The notes under the pieces were generated by a model. The model was not told the origin of the DNA. It saw only the letters and a list, made by a program, of their open reading frames with translations, and made no database searches. From positions 1-64,000 of the forward strand of contig JAVBXY010000014.1 of NCBI GenBank assembly GCA_030824275.1: 64,000 bases of DNA, read 5' to 3'. Source of the DNA: Rhodocyclaceae bacterium (GTDB lineage: Bacteria; Pseudomonadota; Gammaproteobacteria; Burkholderiales; Rhodocyclaceae). The position numbers were made by a program, and so were the translations under genes. This document shows positions 35,173 through 44,061 of this stretch, in pieces. Within the stretch, counting starts at the first letter, position 1, and each line of letters starts with the position of its first letter.

Positions 35173-35793
35173 TCAGAACTCCATGCCCGGCATGGCCTTC
35201 ACGCCGGCCTTGAAGGCGTGCTTGACCATGGCCATTTCAGTCACCGTGTCCGCCGCGTCGATCAACCCTTCCGGGGCGGCGCGGCCGGTGACGATCACGT
35301 GCTGCATGGCCGGACGCGCGGCGAAGGCGACCAGCACATCGTCCAGCGGCAGCCATTGGTATTTGAAGGCGTAGGTCATTTCGTCGAGAACGACGAGACC
35401 GATGGCCGGGTCTGCCAGATAGCCCTTGGCGATTTCCCAGGCGGCGCGGGCAGCGGCGGCATCGCGGCCGGCGTCCTGCGTCTCCCAGGTGAAGCCTTCG
35501 CCCATGACATGCCAGCGGATGCCCGGATGCTTGCCGAGCACGGCCTCTTCGCCGGTGTCGGTGCGGCTCTTGACGAACTGCACCACGGCGACTTGCAGGC
35601 CATGGCCCAGGGCCCGGGCGGCGACGCCAAACGCCGCGGACGACTTGCCCTTGCCGTTGCCGGTATTCACCAGCAGCACGCCGCGCGCCGTATCGGCAGC
35701 GCCGACTTTTTGATCGATGACTTCTTTCTTGCGCTGCATGCGCCCAACGTGACGGGCGTGGCGCTCCTCGCGTGTGCTCTGTTCGTCGCTCAT
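35173..35793 (-). CDS. cobO: Corrinoid adenosyltransferase (CobA/CobO/BtuR type)
   Basis: Transfers the adenosyl group of ATP to cobalt of corrinoids. 206 aa. P-loop VNTGNGKGKSSAAFGVAARALG near residue 47, VVQFVKSRTDTGEEA near 74, GEGFTWETQ near 100 and VVLDEMTYAFKYQWL near 136 are BtuR signatures, and VKHAFKAGVKAMPGMEF ends it. Just before the P-loop, QKVGAADTARG comes from a dispersed repeat copy. ATG 35793 overlaps the btuF stop. Confidence 0.95.
   Translation of the reverse strand: MSDEQSTREERHARHVGRMQRKKEVIDQKVGAADTARGVLLVNTGNGKGKSSAAFGVAARALGHGLQVAVVQFVKSRTDTGEEAVLGKHPGIRWHVMGEGFTWETQDAGRDAAAARAAWEIAKGYLADPAIGLVVLDEMTYAFKYQWLPLDDVLVAFAARPAMQHVIVTGRAAPEGLIDAADTVTEMAMVKHAFKAGVKAMPGMEF
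35687..35710 (+). repeat. Dispersed 24-bp repeat inside cobO
   Basis: Forward copy: GCCGTATCGG then CAGCGCCGACTTTT. Read by cobO (minus strand) as KVGAADTA. Confidence 0.75.
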
Positions 35794-36578
35794 GATTTCA
35801 GTCCCGCCGTGAGTTCCCGGTAGCCCTGCGGCAGGGACGGTCCGGGGTGGAAGAAGTTTTCGCCCTTGAGGCTGACGATGCGCACCTTGACCGTGCCCAG
35901 CGCGGCGTTGCAGGCAAGGCTGGAGGCATGGCTGAGGGAGAACACGATGTCGGGCTTGAAGCGGGCGACCAGCGATGCGATGTCGGCGATCTCCTCGCCC
36001 TCGCGCAGGTGGCGGACGCGGGCCTTGTGGTCCAGCACGTTGAAGCCGGCCTTGACGAAGGCGTCGCCGATGTAGTGCTTGCGGCCGAAGGCGTAGGGCG
36101 AGCCGGAACAGGCGGACAGCACCAGCACCTTCTCGCCCTTGCCGCCCACCGCCTTTGCGGCGCTCTGCCACTCGCTGCGGAAGCGGCGCACCTGGGCATC
36201 GGCGTCCGCCACGCCACTGGCCCTGGCGAGGCTGCGCAAGACCTGCTCACTCTCGGCAATGGAACCGAAGCCGTCCAGGCGCAGGGTTTTCGTGCCCTTG
36301 GGCACCACCTTGGCGATGGTCTCCGGCGTGGTCCGGTCGGAAGTGACGAACAGTTGGGGGTTGAGGATGGCGATGACATCGGCGTCCGGATCGATGACGC
36401 CGCCGGTTTTGGGCAGATCCTGTTTGTCGTAACGCGAGACGCCGACGATGCACTTGCCCTGACCAAGCCATTCGAGGGCGGCGGTGAGGTAGGGCGACTG
36501 GCTGACGATGCGGGGACAGGCTGCCTGGGCGCTGCTGGTGACAAAACAGGCGAGAAAGAACAGGAAACGGATTTTCAT
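35790..36578 (-). CDS. btuF: Cobalamin ABC transporter substrate-binding protein
   Basis: Periplasmic B12-binding protein, 262 aa, with a signal peptide at residues 1-19 (MKIRFLFFLACFVTSSAQA). The class III binding-protein pattern is visible: RIVSQSPYLTAALEWLGQ near 23, PKTGGVIDPDADVIAILNPQLF near 55 and HYIGDAFVKAGFNVLDH near 170. Start ATG 36578 was chosen for its signal peptide; it lies 9 bp after btuD. Confidence 0.9.
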   Translation of the reverse strand: MKIRFLFFLACFVTSSAQAACPRIVSQSPYLTAALEWLGQGKCIVGVSRYDKQDLPKTGGVIDPDADVIAILNPQLFVTSDRTTPETIAKVVPKGTKTLRLDGFGSIAESEQVLRSLARASGVADADAQVRRFRSEWQSAAKAVGGKGEKVLVLSACSGSPYAFGRKHYIGDAFVKAGFNVLDHKARVRHLREGEEIADIASLVARFKPDIVFSLSHASSLACNAALGTVKVRIVSLKGENFFHPGPSLPQGYRELTAGLKS

Positions 36579-36586
36579 GGGAAATC

Positions 36587-37366
36587 TCACAGGGGCAGGA
36601 AGCAGCGCTGGCCATCGACTTCGACCATGCGCAGGGGATGTTGGTAGAGCGCCGAGAGCCGCTCGGCGGTGAGCATCTCGGCGACGGCGCCGACTTCGAC
36701 ACGGCCATCGCCGTGCACCAGCAGCACGCGCTCGCAATAGCGGGCGGCGAGGCCGGGATCGTGCATGACCATGGTCAGCGCCATGCCGGTTTCCCGCACG
36801 CGGCGCGTGAGCAGTTCCAGCACGGCGATCTGGTGGTTGAGGTCGAGGTGGGAGAGCGGTTCGTCGAGCAGGGCCAGGCGCGGCTGCTGGGTCAGCAGGG
36901 TGGCGACGGCGAGGCGCTGACGCTCGCCGCCGGACAGCGTATGCACGTCGCGGGCGGCAAAGCCGTCGAGGCCGACGGCCGACAATGCCTCGCGGGCGAT
37001 GTCAGCATCGGCGGCGCTTTCCCAGGCCCAGCGTTCGAGCCAGGGATGGCGACCGATCAGGGCCGTCTCCAGCACGCTGGCGGGGAAGGCATCCAGCTGC
37101 TGCTGGAGCAGCACGCCGCGCAGTTGCGCAACGCGACGCGGCGGTATCTGTACCAACGCCTCGCCACACAACTCGACCGCGCCGGCCGCCGGCTCGCGCA
37201 GGCCAGCCAGGGTGTGCAGCAGAGTGGTCTTGCCGGCGCCGTTGCGGCCGAGGATGGCGAGGCGTTCACCGGCGGCGATTTGCAGATCGAGGCCGTCCAC
37301 CACGGTGCGGCCACCGACAGCGACAGACAAGCCACGCGCGCGGAGGACATTCAAATGAACGCTCAT
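36587..37366 (-). CDS. btuD: Cobalamin ABC transporter ATPase
   Basis: FecE/BtuD-type ATPase, 259 aa. Walker A LGRNGAGKTTLLHTL near residue 38, signature LSGGERQRLAVATLL near 142 and Walker B RLALLDEPLSHLDLN near 163 are intact. The start overlaps the btuC stop by 4 bp. Confidence 0.92.
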   Translation of the reverse strand: MSVHLNVLRARGLSVAVGGRTVVDGLDLQIAAGERLAILGRNGAGKTTLLHTLAGLREPAAGAVELCGEALVQIPPRRVAQLRGVLLQQQLDAFPASVLETALIGRHPWLERWAWESAADADIAREALSAVGLDGFAARDVHTLSGGERQRLAVATLLTQQPRLALLDEPLSHLDLNHQIAVLELLTRRVRETGMALTMVMHDPGLAARYCERVLLVHGDGRVEVGAVAEMLTAERLSALYQHPLRMVEVDGQRCFLPL

Positions 37367-38355
37367 CGCACACCCTCCTTCGCTTGCCGCGACAGCAGGT
37401 AGAGGAAGACCGGCACACCGAGCAGGGCGGTGAGCACGCCCACCGGCAACTGCTGCGGCGCCACCACAGTGCGCGCCAGGGTGTCGGCGACCACCAGCAG
37501 CGAGCCGCCGGCGAGAGCAGCGGCGGGCAGCAGCACGCGCTGGTCATTGCCGATGGCGAGGCGTACCAGATGCGGCACGATGAGGCCGACGAAGCCGACG
37601 CTGCCGGTGGTGGTGACCGCCACCGCCGTGAGCAGCGAAGCCAGTACATACACAGCGCCGCGCAGGCCGCGCACGCTGACGCCGAGGGTGCGGGCGACGA
37701 GGTCGCCGCGCGCCAGCAGGTTGAGGTCACGCGACAGCGGCAGCGCCGCCGCCAGCCCCAGCGCCAGCACCGCCAGCGCCGGCCAGGGCGAGCCGGCGTG
37801 GGAGAGGTCGCCCATGAGCCAGAAAAGCATGCTGCGCAGCTTGTGCTCCGGCGCCACGGAAAGGATCAGCGCCACCGCCGCGCTACAACCGGCGGCGACG
37901 ATGACACCGGTCAGCAGCAGGCGGGTCTGGGTCCAGCTGCCATCGCCACGCGCCAGGCCGAAGACGATCAGGATCGCACCGAAGGCCCCGGCGAAGGCGC
38001 CGCCATGCACGAAGAGCAGGGGCAATCCGAACAGCATGGCCGACAGCGCACCCACTGCCGCGCCGCCGGAAACGCCAAGCACATAGGGGTCAGCCAGCGG
38101 ATTGCGCAGCAGCACCTGCATCAGCGCGCCGGCCAGGGCCAGCAGACCGCCGCAGGCAAAGGCGGCGAGCGCACGGGGCAGGCGCAGGCCGGTCACCACT
38201 TCGCCGGCCATGCCTTGGTCATTGCCCATCAGCGAGGCCCAGACCTCCCCCGGCGCCACCGCATAGGAGCCGATCAGCAGCGCACCGACGATGCTGGCAA
38301 GCGCCAGCAGCAGCAGGACGGCGACAACCAGCAGGGCGCGGCGGCGGGTGGGCAT
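37363..38355 (-). CDS. btuC: Cobalamin ABC transporter permease
   Basis: FecCD/BtuC-family permease, 330 aa, with about ten membrane segments. LRLPRALAAFACGGLLALAGALMQ near residue 57, NPLADPYVLGVSGGAAVGAL near 85 and the coupling region PHLVRLAIGNDQRVLLPAAALAGG near 267 are typical. It starts 18 bp after btuB. Confidence 0.93.
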   Translation of the reverse strand: MPTRRRALLVVAVLLLLALASIVGALLIGSYAVAPGEVWASLMGNDQGMAGEVVTGLRLPRALAAFACGGLLALAGALMQVLLRNPLADPYVLGVSGGAAVGALSAMLFGLPLLFVHGGAFAGAFGAILIVFGLARGDGSWTQTRLLLTGVIVAAGCSAAVALILSVAPEHKLRSMLFWLMGDLSHAGSPWPALAVLALGLAAALPLSRDLNLLARGDLVARTLGVSVRGLRGAVYVLASLLTAVAVTTTGSVGFVGLIVPHLVRLAIGNDQRVLLPAAALAGGSLLVVADTLARTVVAPQQLPVGVLTALLGVPVFLYLLSRQAKEGVR

Positions 38356-38373
38356 GGGCGGCTATTGTCGACC

Positions 38374-40221
38374 TTATTCCGGCGTGTAGCGCAGGCCGAC
38401 GAAGACGGTGCGATCCGGCACGGCGTAGGCCCAGGCGTTTTCATAGACGCGGTCGAAGAGGTTGTTGATGCGGCCTTCGAAAGCCCAGTCCTTGGCGAGC
38501 TGATAGGCGGCGAACAGATTGGTCACCGAGTAACCGCCCATGGCCCGCGTCTGCGTGGTGGTGTCGTAGCGACGACCGATGGCAGTGATTTCGCCGCCGG
38601 CCTTCCACGGGCCCGGGGCATAGCTCAGCGCCAGCTTGAGCATCTCCGACGGGCGGCGTTGCAGGCGGTTGCCATTGGTCTCGTCCACCGGTCGCATCAG
38701 GTCGAGGGCGGCATCGGCGCGCCAGGGGGCAAGGCTGACGCCATAGGCGAGGCTGGTGCCGGTGATGCGTGCCTGACCGATATTGACGGCGACCGAACTC
38801 GGAATCATGTTCGTGATGCGATTGTCGAACAGGGTCAGCGCGGCCTGTTGGCCGCCGCGCTCCCAGTTCAGGCTGGCTTCCCGGTTGCGCGCTTCCTCGG
38901 GTTTCAGCGCAGCATTGCCGAAGCCGGGGAAATACAACTGGTTGAAACTGGGTGCCTTGAAGGCCGTGCCCATGGCCGCACGGACCTGCCATTCGGTGGC
39001 AAAACGGTAGCCGTAACCGAGGGAGCCGGTGCTGCGGCCGCCGAACTGGGAATTGTCGTCGTGACGCAGCGCGGCCTGCCAGCTATGGGCACCGACACTG
39101 CCCTGGTAGCCGGCGATCAGGGAGCGCACGGTGCGATTCTTGACGGCATAGTTGGTGGTGCTGGTGACGGCCTGGTCGAGATTCTCGACGGCCAGCAACA
39201 GGCTGCCCACGGGCAGGCGCACATCGTGCTGCCAAGTCCATTGGGTCTGGGTGGTGGCGAACTGGGTACGAGCCGGGGCGAAATTGGTGGCGTTGTCTTC
39301 GCTCAGCCCCCAGCGCAGGGTCGAGGTCCAGTCTTCGCTCAGGCGATTGCGCAGATGCACGCCATACACCCGGCTCTTGTCCCGGTTGTAGGCATCCACC
39401 AGCGCACCGCCGCCGTCGTAGGCATTGCGGCTGCTGGCCTCCAGCACGGTGGCGCCGACTTCGTGGCCAGCGGCAAGCTGGTAGGTGGCGCGACCGGAGT
39501 AAGCGGTGTTGCGATAGCCGTCGGCATCGGCATTGGGCACCGAGGATGCGGTGATCCGATAGCGCACCGGGTCGGCAGCGACGCTGACGCCGCCGGTGCT
39601 GTAACTCGATGCGGCGAAGCTGTAGGACCAGGGTCCGCTGGCGCCGGAGACACCGGCCTGGGCTTCGGCAGTCCTGTGGGAGCCGATGCCGGCGTAGGCG
39701 TTCAGCTTCGCCGGTCCGGTGCCGCGCCGGGTGAACACCTGGATCACGCCACCGATGGCGTCGGAACCGTAGAGGCTGGAGGCCGGCCCGCGCAGGATTT
39801 CGATGCGCTCGATCTGCGACAGCGGCAGGTTGTGCAGCGACGGGGTACCGCCAGTGGCCGAGCCGAAGGGCACGCCATCCACCAATAGCAATGTGTGGCC
39901 ATTTCCCGTGCCGCGCAGGAAGATACTGGTGTTCTTGCCAACGCCACCGTTGTCGATGACATGCAGACCGGGCTGGCGCGACAGCAGTTGCGGCAGCGTG
40001 GTCGGACCGGCTTCCTCGATCTCTTCACGGTCGATGACGGTGACGTCGGCGATGATGTCGTTGAGGCGGGTGGTCTGACGGGTGGCGGTAACCACTACGG
40101 CAAAGGCCAGCGGGCCAGGGTCCTCGCCCGCATGAACGACGGATGTTGCCGACAGCACGGCAGGCATGACAAGTGAAGCAAGAATGGGGATGCGCATGGA
40201 ATGCGCGCAGATGCGATGCAT
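38374..40221 (-). CDS. btuB: TonB-dependent vitamin B12 receptor
   Basis: Outer-membrane receptor, 615 aa. A signal sequence covers about the first 31 residues. The plug domain starts near FAVVVTATRQTTRLND, with TLPQLLSRQPGLHVIDNGG, IFLRGTGNGHTLLLVDGVP and ERIEILRGPASSLYGSDAIGGV as standard plug motifs. The barrel then runs to GRINNLFDRVYENAWAYAVP and VFVGLRYTPE. ATG 40221 has AAGGGAG 5 bases upstream; the frame is open further but that part is leader. The cobalamin riboswitch before it confirms a B12 role. Confidence 0.93.
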   Translation of the reverse strand: MHRICAHSMRIPILASLVMPAVLSATSVVHAGEDPGPLAFAVVVTATRQTTRLNDIIADVTVIDREEIEEAGPTTLPQLLSRQPGLHVIDNGGVGKNTSIFLRGTGNGHTLLLVDGVPFGSATGGTPSLHNLPLSQIERIEILRGPASSLYGSDAIGGVIQVFTRRGTGPAKLNAYAGIGSHRTAEAQAGVSGASGPWSYSFAASSYSTGGVSVAADPVRYRITASSVPNADADGYRNTAYSGRATYQLAAGHEVGATVLEASSRNAYDGGGALVDAYNRDKSRVYGVHLRNRLSEDWTSTLRWGLSEDNATNFAPARTQFATTQTQWTWQHDVRLPVGSLLLAVENLDQAVTSTTNYAVKNRTVRSLIAGYQGSVGAHSWQAALRHDDNSQFGGRSTGSLGYGYRFATEWQVRAAMGTAFKAPSFNQLYFPGFGNAALKPEEARNREASLNWERGGQQAALTLFDNRITNMIPSSVAVNIGQARITGTSLAYGVSLAPWRADAALDLMRPVDETNGNRLQRRPSEMLKLALSYAPGPWKAGGEITAIGRRYDTTTQTRAMGGYSVTNLFAAYQLAKDWAFEGRINNLFDRVYENAWAYAVPDRTVFVGLRYTPE

Positions 40222-40346
40222 GGAAACTCCCTTCGCGGCCAGCGTCCCCGCAGGCCAGTACGGTGCGTAAAACGAAAGCGAGGGGAAAGGGAGTGGACGC
40301 GGACTAACGCGCACTGCTTCCCCGCAGCGCTTTCGACGTATGTCCG

Positions 40347-40515
40347 TGGCCGGTCTCCGGGCTCGGAAGTCTTAGCGCATCGCCTTCCCGGATTTCTCCA
40401 GTGGCTCCCAGCGGACTGGGTGATGTGCTCGCACTTCCTTACCGTTGCGGGGGCAGCCGAGGCATTGCGCGCCGGATTGCATGGCACGCGCACCTCGTTC
40501 CCGTTTCATCCCTAT
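40347..40515 (-). promoter_or_regulatory. Cobalamin (AdoCbl) riboswitch upstream of btuB
   Basis: On the minus strand the order of elements fits the class: GGGAACGAGGTGCGCG, GCTGCCCCCGCAACGGTAA, the B12-box part GCCACTGG, GGGAAGGCG and AGCCCGGAGACCGGCC at the 3' end. Cobalamin binding should repress btuB and probably the whole btuBCDF-cobO-cobB-bluB operon. The leader between it and the btuB ATG is about 125 bp. Confidence 0.95.
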
Positions 40516-40640
40516 GCGATACATCCGAGGGACACCGCGAACAAGTGGCGGATTTTAGCCGAAAGCGCTGGTGCCCATGGCGGATTGCGGATGGCGGCCT
40601 TGGCTTGACCGGATTGGGCTTTTCGCTGAAACTGCGCGCC

Positions 40641-40835
40641 ATGAGTGTTTCCCTCGATTCCCTTGAACGCAAGGTCGTGCAAATGCTGTCGGTATGCGAC
40701 AGCCTGCGCGCCGAGAACGAGGCCCTGCGCCTGCGCGTCGCCAGCCTCGATGCCGAAAAGGCCACGCTGACCGCGAAGATCGACACCACCGCAGCGCGCC
40801 TCGAAACCCTGATGGCCGGACTACCTGAAGAATGA
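40641..40835 (+). CDS. Small coiled-coil protein upstream of zapA (TIGR02449-like)
   Basis: A 64-aa, almost wholly helical protein with heptad-like leucines (LDSLERKVVQML, LRAENEALRLRVASLDAEK). In many gamma- and betaproteobacteria such a gene precedes zapA. It overlaps zapA by 4 bp. It probably has a cell-division-related role, from context only. ATG 40641 chosen; the longer open frame lacks family character. Confidence 0.75.
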   Translation: MSVSLDSLERKVVQMLSVCDSLRAENEALRLRVASLDAEKATLTAKIDTTAARLETLMAGLPEE

Positions 40836-41155
40836 GCGATTCCAACAACGGCCTCGACATCAAGCTGCTGGGCAAGGATTACCGCGTCGCCTGCGCTCCT
40901 GAAGAGCGCGAAGGGCTATCGGCAGCGGTGGCTTTCCTCGACGCCAAACTGACGGACATCGGCGACAAGACCCGCAGCACCGGCGAGCGTCTGGCGGTGA
41001 TGGTGGCACTCAATATTGCCCACGAATTCCTCAGCCTGAAAGACGCGTCGCCGGAGGCCATGGCCGCACTTGAAAGCGAATCGATTCAGCGTAGAATCGA
41101 TTCCATCGAGGCCAAGCTCGACGCAGCACTGGGACACCACGAACAGTTGTTCTGA
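40832..41155 (+). CDS. zapA: Cell division protein ZapA
   Basis: FtsZ-associated protein that bundles Z-ring filaments, 107 aa. LDIKLLGKDYRVACAPEEREGLSAAVAFLDAKL at residues 6-38 is the globular domain, and GERLAVMVALNIAHEFLSL begins the long C-terminal coiled coil. Followed by 6S RNA, as in many proteobacteria. Confidence 0.93.
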   Translation: MSDSNNGLDIKLLGKDYRVACAPEEREGLSAAVAFLDAKLTDIGDKTRSTGERLAVMVALNIAHEFLSLKDASPEAMAALESESIQRRIDSIEAKLDAALGHHEQLF

Positions 41156-41159
41156 CTCA

Positions 41160-41350
41160 GCGCTGCGGCAAGCCGGTCTCCCCGGTTTTCTCCTGCGGTG
41201 TTCGCCAAGGCCATACATTCCTTGAACCAATGCTAAATGGCATCGGCTACCGCCCAATGACGCTGCCGTTGTGATCGCCCCTCGCGGGCGGACCTGAAGC
41301 AGCAGGAACGTAGCCACTCTGGACCCAGGTTCAGTTAGGGATGCCGGCCA
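41160..41350 (+). ncRNA. ssrS: 6S RNA
   Basis: The position directly after zapA is the classic site. The sequence is self-complementary around a central region, with elements such as GAACCAATGC and CAGTTAGGGATGC and GC-rich end strands (CTGCGG near 41164-41181 and CCGGCC near 41344). It would mimic an open promoter and bind sigma-70 RNA polymerase. Ends are approximate; call rests mainly on synteny and size. Confidence 0.7.
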
Positions 41351-41394
41351 AACGGCACTCGCGGGAGAATCTGACACACGATGAACTATCTTCG

Positions 41395-41423
41395 GGCGCG
41401 GAAAGTTTCCGCGCCTTGTTTTT
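41395..41423 (+). terminator. Rho-independent terminator after 6S RNA
   Basis: GGCGCGGAAA (41395-41404) and TTTCCGCGCC (41406-41415) form a 10-bp stem followed by TTGTTTTT. Confidence 0.8.
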
Positions 41424-41437
41424 GATGCCATGAGTCC

Positions 41438-42697
41438 ATGAGTAGCAGCGTCGATCACTTGCGGGAAGTCTTCATCGGTCGTCAGCCGATCCTCGACAAG
41501 GATCAAGGCCTGGTCGGCTACGAACTGCTGTTCCGCAACTCTGACGACAACCACGCCGGCATCGAAAATGGCATGGCTGCCACCGCCGATGTGGTCTGCA
41601 AGGCCTTCGCCGAACTGGGCCTGGCCAACGTCTTCGGCCAGGTGCGGGCCTTCATCAACGTCGGTGCCGAATTCCTCAAGACCGACCTGACCGAACTGCT
41701 GCCCAAGGACATCGTGGTCCTCGAGGTGGATGTCGCCGCCTTCGCCGATCCAGGCCTGCTGGCCCGCTGCCAGGAGTTGAAGGCCGAGGGTTACGACTTT
41801 TCAGTGTCCGGCGTCAGCGACGTCAATGACAGCCTGTGGCCTCTCGTCGATCTCGCTACCTGGCTCAAGATCAACATGGACACCCTGCCCCACGAGAAGC
41901 TGCAAACCGTGGCGCGGGCGCTGTCCACCACCCGCCGTACCCTGATCGCCGCCCACGTCGAATCGCAGACCCAGATGGAGCTGTGTGCCCTGCTCGGCTT
42001 CCACCTGTTCCAGGGCTACTACTTCGCCCGCCCGGTGATCATGGAAGGCAAGAAACTCGATGCCTCCACCCAGGGCCTGTTGCGCCTGATCAAGCTGGTG
42101 GCCGAGGAGGCCGATCTCGGTCGCATCGAGGCTGCCTTTCGCCCCGAACCGGCGCTGGTCATCAATCTGCTGCGTCTGACCAATTCGGTGGGCGCCGGCA
42201 TGCGCACCCGCATCACCTCGGTGCGCCACGCCATCACCGTGATAGGCCAGCGCCAGTTACAGCGCTGGTTGCAACTGCTGCTGTTTTCGCGCGGCGCCAA
42301 TGTGGATCTCGCCCACAACCCGCTGCTCCAGCTCGCCGCCCTGCGTGGCCGCTTCATGGAACTGCTGGCGGACCGACTGCTTCCGGGCGAACGGGAACTG
42401 CACGACCCGGCCTTCATCACCGGCCTGATGTCCGTCGTTCCCGCTGCGCTGGGCATGAGCATGGCCAATGTGCTGGACCAGATTTCCCTCGACGATGCGG
42501 TGCGCCAGGCCCTGTCGTCCGGTGAAGGCAAGCTTGGCCGCCTGCTGGCGCTGACCGAAACCTATGACGACAACAACGTCGGTGGCACCCAGGCCCTGCT
42601 CGGCGAATATGGCGAAAATGGCCATCCGGGCATGCTCGGCGAGATCCTTGCCGAAGCTCTGCTCTGGGTCCAGCAACTCGGCACGGAGACCGACTGA
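41438..42697 (+). CDS. EAL-HDOD domain signalling protein
   Basis: A 419-aa two-domain protein of the YuxH/CdgJ kind. The EAL-like domain (residues 8-200) opens FIGRQPILDKDQGLVGYELLFRN, where the EAL motif is replaced by ELL, and several metal-binding residues are absent, so it is unlikely to degrade cyclic di-GMP. An HDOD domain (residues 205-400) follows, with LINLLRLTNSVGAGMRTRITSVRHAITVIGQRQLQRWLQLLL. Relatives act as regulators of motility or cell signalling. Start ATG 41438. Confidence 0.87.
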   Translation: MSSSVDHLREVFIGRQPILDKDQGLVGYELLFRNSDDNHAGIENGMAATADVVCKAFAELGLANVFGQVRAFINVGAEFLKTDLTELLPKDIVVLEVDVAAFADPGLLARCQELKAEGYDFSVSGVSDVNDSLWPLVDLATWLKINMDTLPHEKLQTVARALSTTRRTLIAAHVESQTQMELCALLGFHLFQGYYFARPVIMEGKKLDASTQGLLRLIKLVAEEADLGRIEAAFRPEPALVINLLRLTNSVGAGMRTRITSVRHAITVIGQRQLQRWLQLLLFSRGANVDLAHNPLLQLAALRGRFMELLADRLLPGERELHDPAFITGLMSVVPAALGMSMANVLDQISLDDAVRQALSSGEGKLGRLLALTETYDDNNVGGTQALLGEYGENGHPGMLGEILAEALLWVQQLGTETD

Positions 42698-43165
42698 ATG
42701 GCGCGCTACTGGCTGATGAAATCCGAACCTTCCGTCGTCGGCATCGACGACGTGCTGGCGATGCCGAACAAAACTGTGGACTGGTGGGGCGTGCGCAACT
42801 ACCAGGCGCGCAATTTCATGCGCGACCAGATGAAGGTCGGCGATGGCGTCTTCTTCTACCACTCGTCCTGCCCCGAGCCTGGCATCGCCGGCATCGCCGA
42901 AGTGTCGGCGCTGGCCTATCCGGACCGCACCCAGTTCGATCCCGATAGCCCTTACTACGACCCCAAGTCGACGCCGGAAAGCCCGCGCTGGGTGAACGTC
43001 GATGTGCGCATCGTCAGGAAGACTAGGCTGGTCGGTCTCGACGAGTTGCGTGCCCATCCGCAACTGGCCAACATGCGCGCGCTTCAGCGCGGCAACCGTC
43101 TGTCGATCACGCCCATCGATCCGGCGGAATGGACGTTCATCGTCAAGGAGTTGATCGGCAAATGA
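42698..43165 (+). CDS. EVE domain protein
   Basis: A 155-aa PUA-like fold protein. KSEPSVVGIDDVLA and WWGVRNYQARNFMRDQMKVGDGVFFYHS are hallmarks of the EVE (thymocyte nuclear protein 1) family, which binds modified nucleic-acid bases. It follows the EAL-HDOD gene directly and overlaps the next start by 4 bp. Biological target unknown. Confidence 0.93.
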   Translation: MARYWLMKSEPSVVGIDDVLAMPNKTVDWWGVRNYQARNFMRDQMKVGDGVFFYHSSCPEPGIAGIAEVSALAYPDRTQFDPDSPYYDPKSTPESPRWVNVDVRIVRKTRLVGLDELRAHPQLANMRALQRGNRLSITPIDPAEWTFIVKELIGK

Positions 43166-43968
43166 TCGCCTGGCTGCTTGCCTATCTGGCGCTCGGCGCC
43201 TTTGCCGGCTTCTTCGCCGGCCTGCTCGGCGTCGGCGGCGGCGCCGTGATGGTGCCGGTGCTGGCGGTGATGTTCGCCGCGCAGAACTTCCCCGATGCCC
43301 ATCTGATGCACCTGGCACTCGGCACCTCGATGGCGACCATCATCTTCACCTCGGTCTCCAGCCTGCGCGCCCACCATCAGCACGGCGCGGTGCTCTGGCC
43401 CATCGTCAAGAGCGTCGCCCCCGGCATCATCCTCGGCACCCTGGCTGGCGCGCAGATCGCCGCCCATGTACCGACGCGGCCGCTGGCGATCTTCTTCGCC
43501 GTGTTCATGAGCTACGTGGCGATCCAGATGATCCTCAACGTCAAACCCAAGCCCTCGCGGGAACTGCCGGGCGCGACGGCCATGTTCGGCGTCGGCGCCG
43601 GCATCGGCGGCATCTCATCACTGGTGGCCATCGGTGGCGGCTCCCTGTCGGTGCCCTTCATGACCTGGTGCAACATCAAGATGCATCAGGCCATCGGCAC
43701 CTCGTCGGCAATCGGTTTCCCCATCGCCGTGGCCGGTACCGTCGGCTACATGATCAGCGGCTACGGTGCCATGCAGCAAGGCGGACTGCCCGCCGGCAGC
43801 TTCGGCTTCATCTACCTGCCGGCACTGGCCGGCACGGTGATCGCCAGCGTCCTGGCCGCGCCGTTCGGCGCGAAGCTGGCCCATCGCCTGCCGGTGGCGG
43901 TGCTGAAGAAGATATTTGCCGGCGTCATCATCCTGCTCGTGGCCAAGATGCTGCACGGCCTGCTATGA
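43162..43968 (+). CDS. TauE/SafE-family anion exporter
   Basis: A 268-aa membrane protein with about eight segments. The two family repeats are visible: AGFFAGLLGVGGGAVMVPVL near residue 13 and GVGAGIGGISSLVAIGGGSLSVPF near 146. Relatives export sulfite, sulfoacetate or other anions. The stop codon abuts the long repeat element at 43968. Substrate unknown. Confidence 0.9.
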   Translation: MIAWLLAYLALGAFAGFFAGLLGVGGGAVMVPVLAVMFAAQNFPDAHLMHLALGTSMATIIFTSVSSLRAHHQHGAVLWPIVKSVAPGIILGTLAGAQIAAHVPTRPLAIFFAVFMSYVAIQMILNVKPKPSRELPGATAMFGVGAGIGGISSLVAIGGGSLSVPFMTWCNIKMHQAIGTSSAIGFPIAVAGTVGYMISGYGAMQQGGLPAGSFGFIYLPALAGTVIASVLAAPFGAKLAHRLPVAVLKKIFAGVIILLVAKMLHGLL

Positions 43969-44051
43969 AAAGTCGGCGCTGATAAAGCAACTACGCTACA
44001 GGGCGGTCGAGCAAAAGACGCTCTCCTCGCCGTAGCGGATGATGAGACGGC
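43968..44051 (-). repeat. Long form of the dispersed repeat between convergent genes
   Basis: 84 bp. Plus-strand left end AAAAGTCGGCGCTGATAAAG, right end GATGAGACGGC (44041-44051): together these are the two halves of the short 24-bp repeat. Between them lies about 50 bp with an imperfect hairpin: CGCTACAGGGCGG (43994-44006) against CGCCGTAGCG (44028-44037). It shares four ordered blocks with 20064-20206. Located between the tauE-like gene and the HAD gene, whose 3' ends face each other, so it could also serve as a bidirectional terminator. Confidence 0.75.
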
Positions 44052-44061
44052 GATATCTGAA

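Noticed and set aside
42900-42920. Repeat-like stretch TGTCGGCGCTGGCC in the EVE gene
   Set aside because: Only about 12 bases match; there is no A-run or GAGACGGC part. The residues fit the protein family, so it is likely chance.
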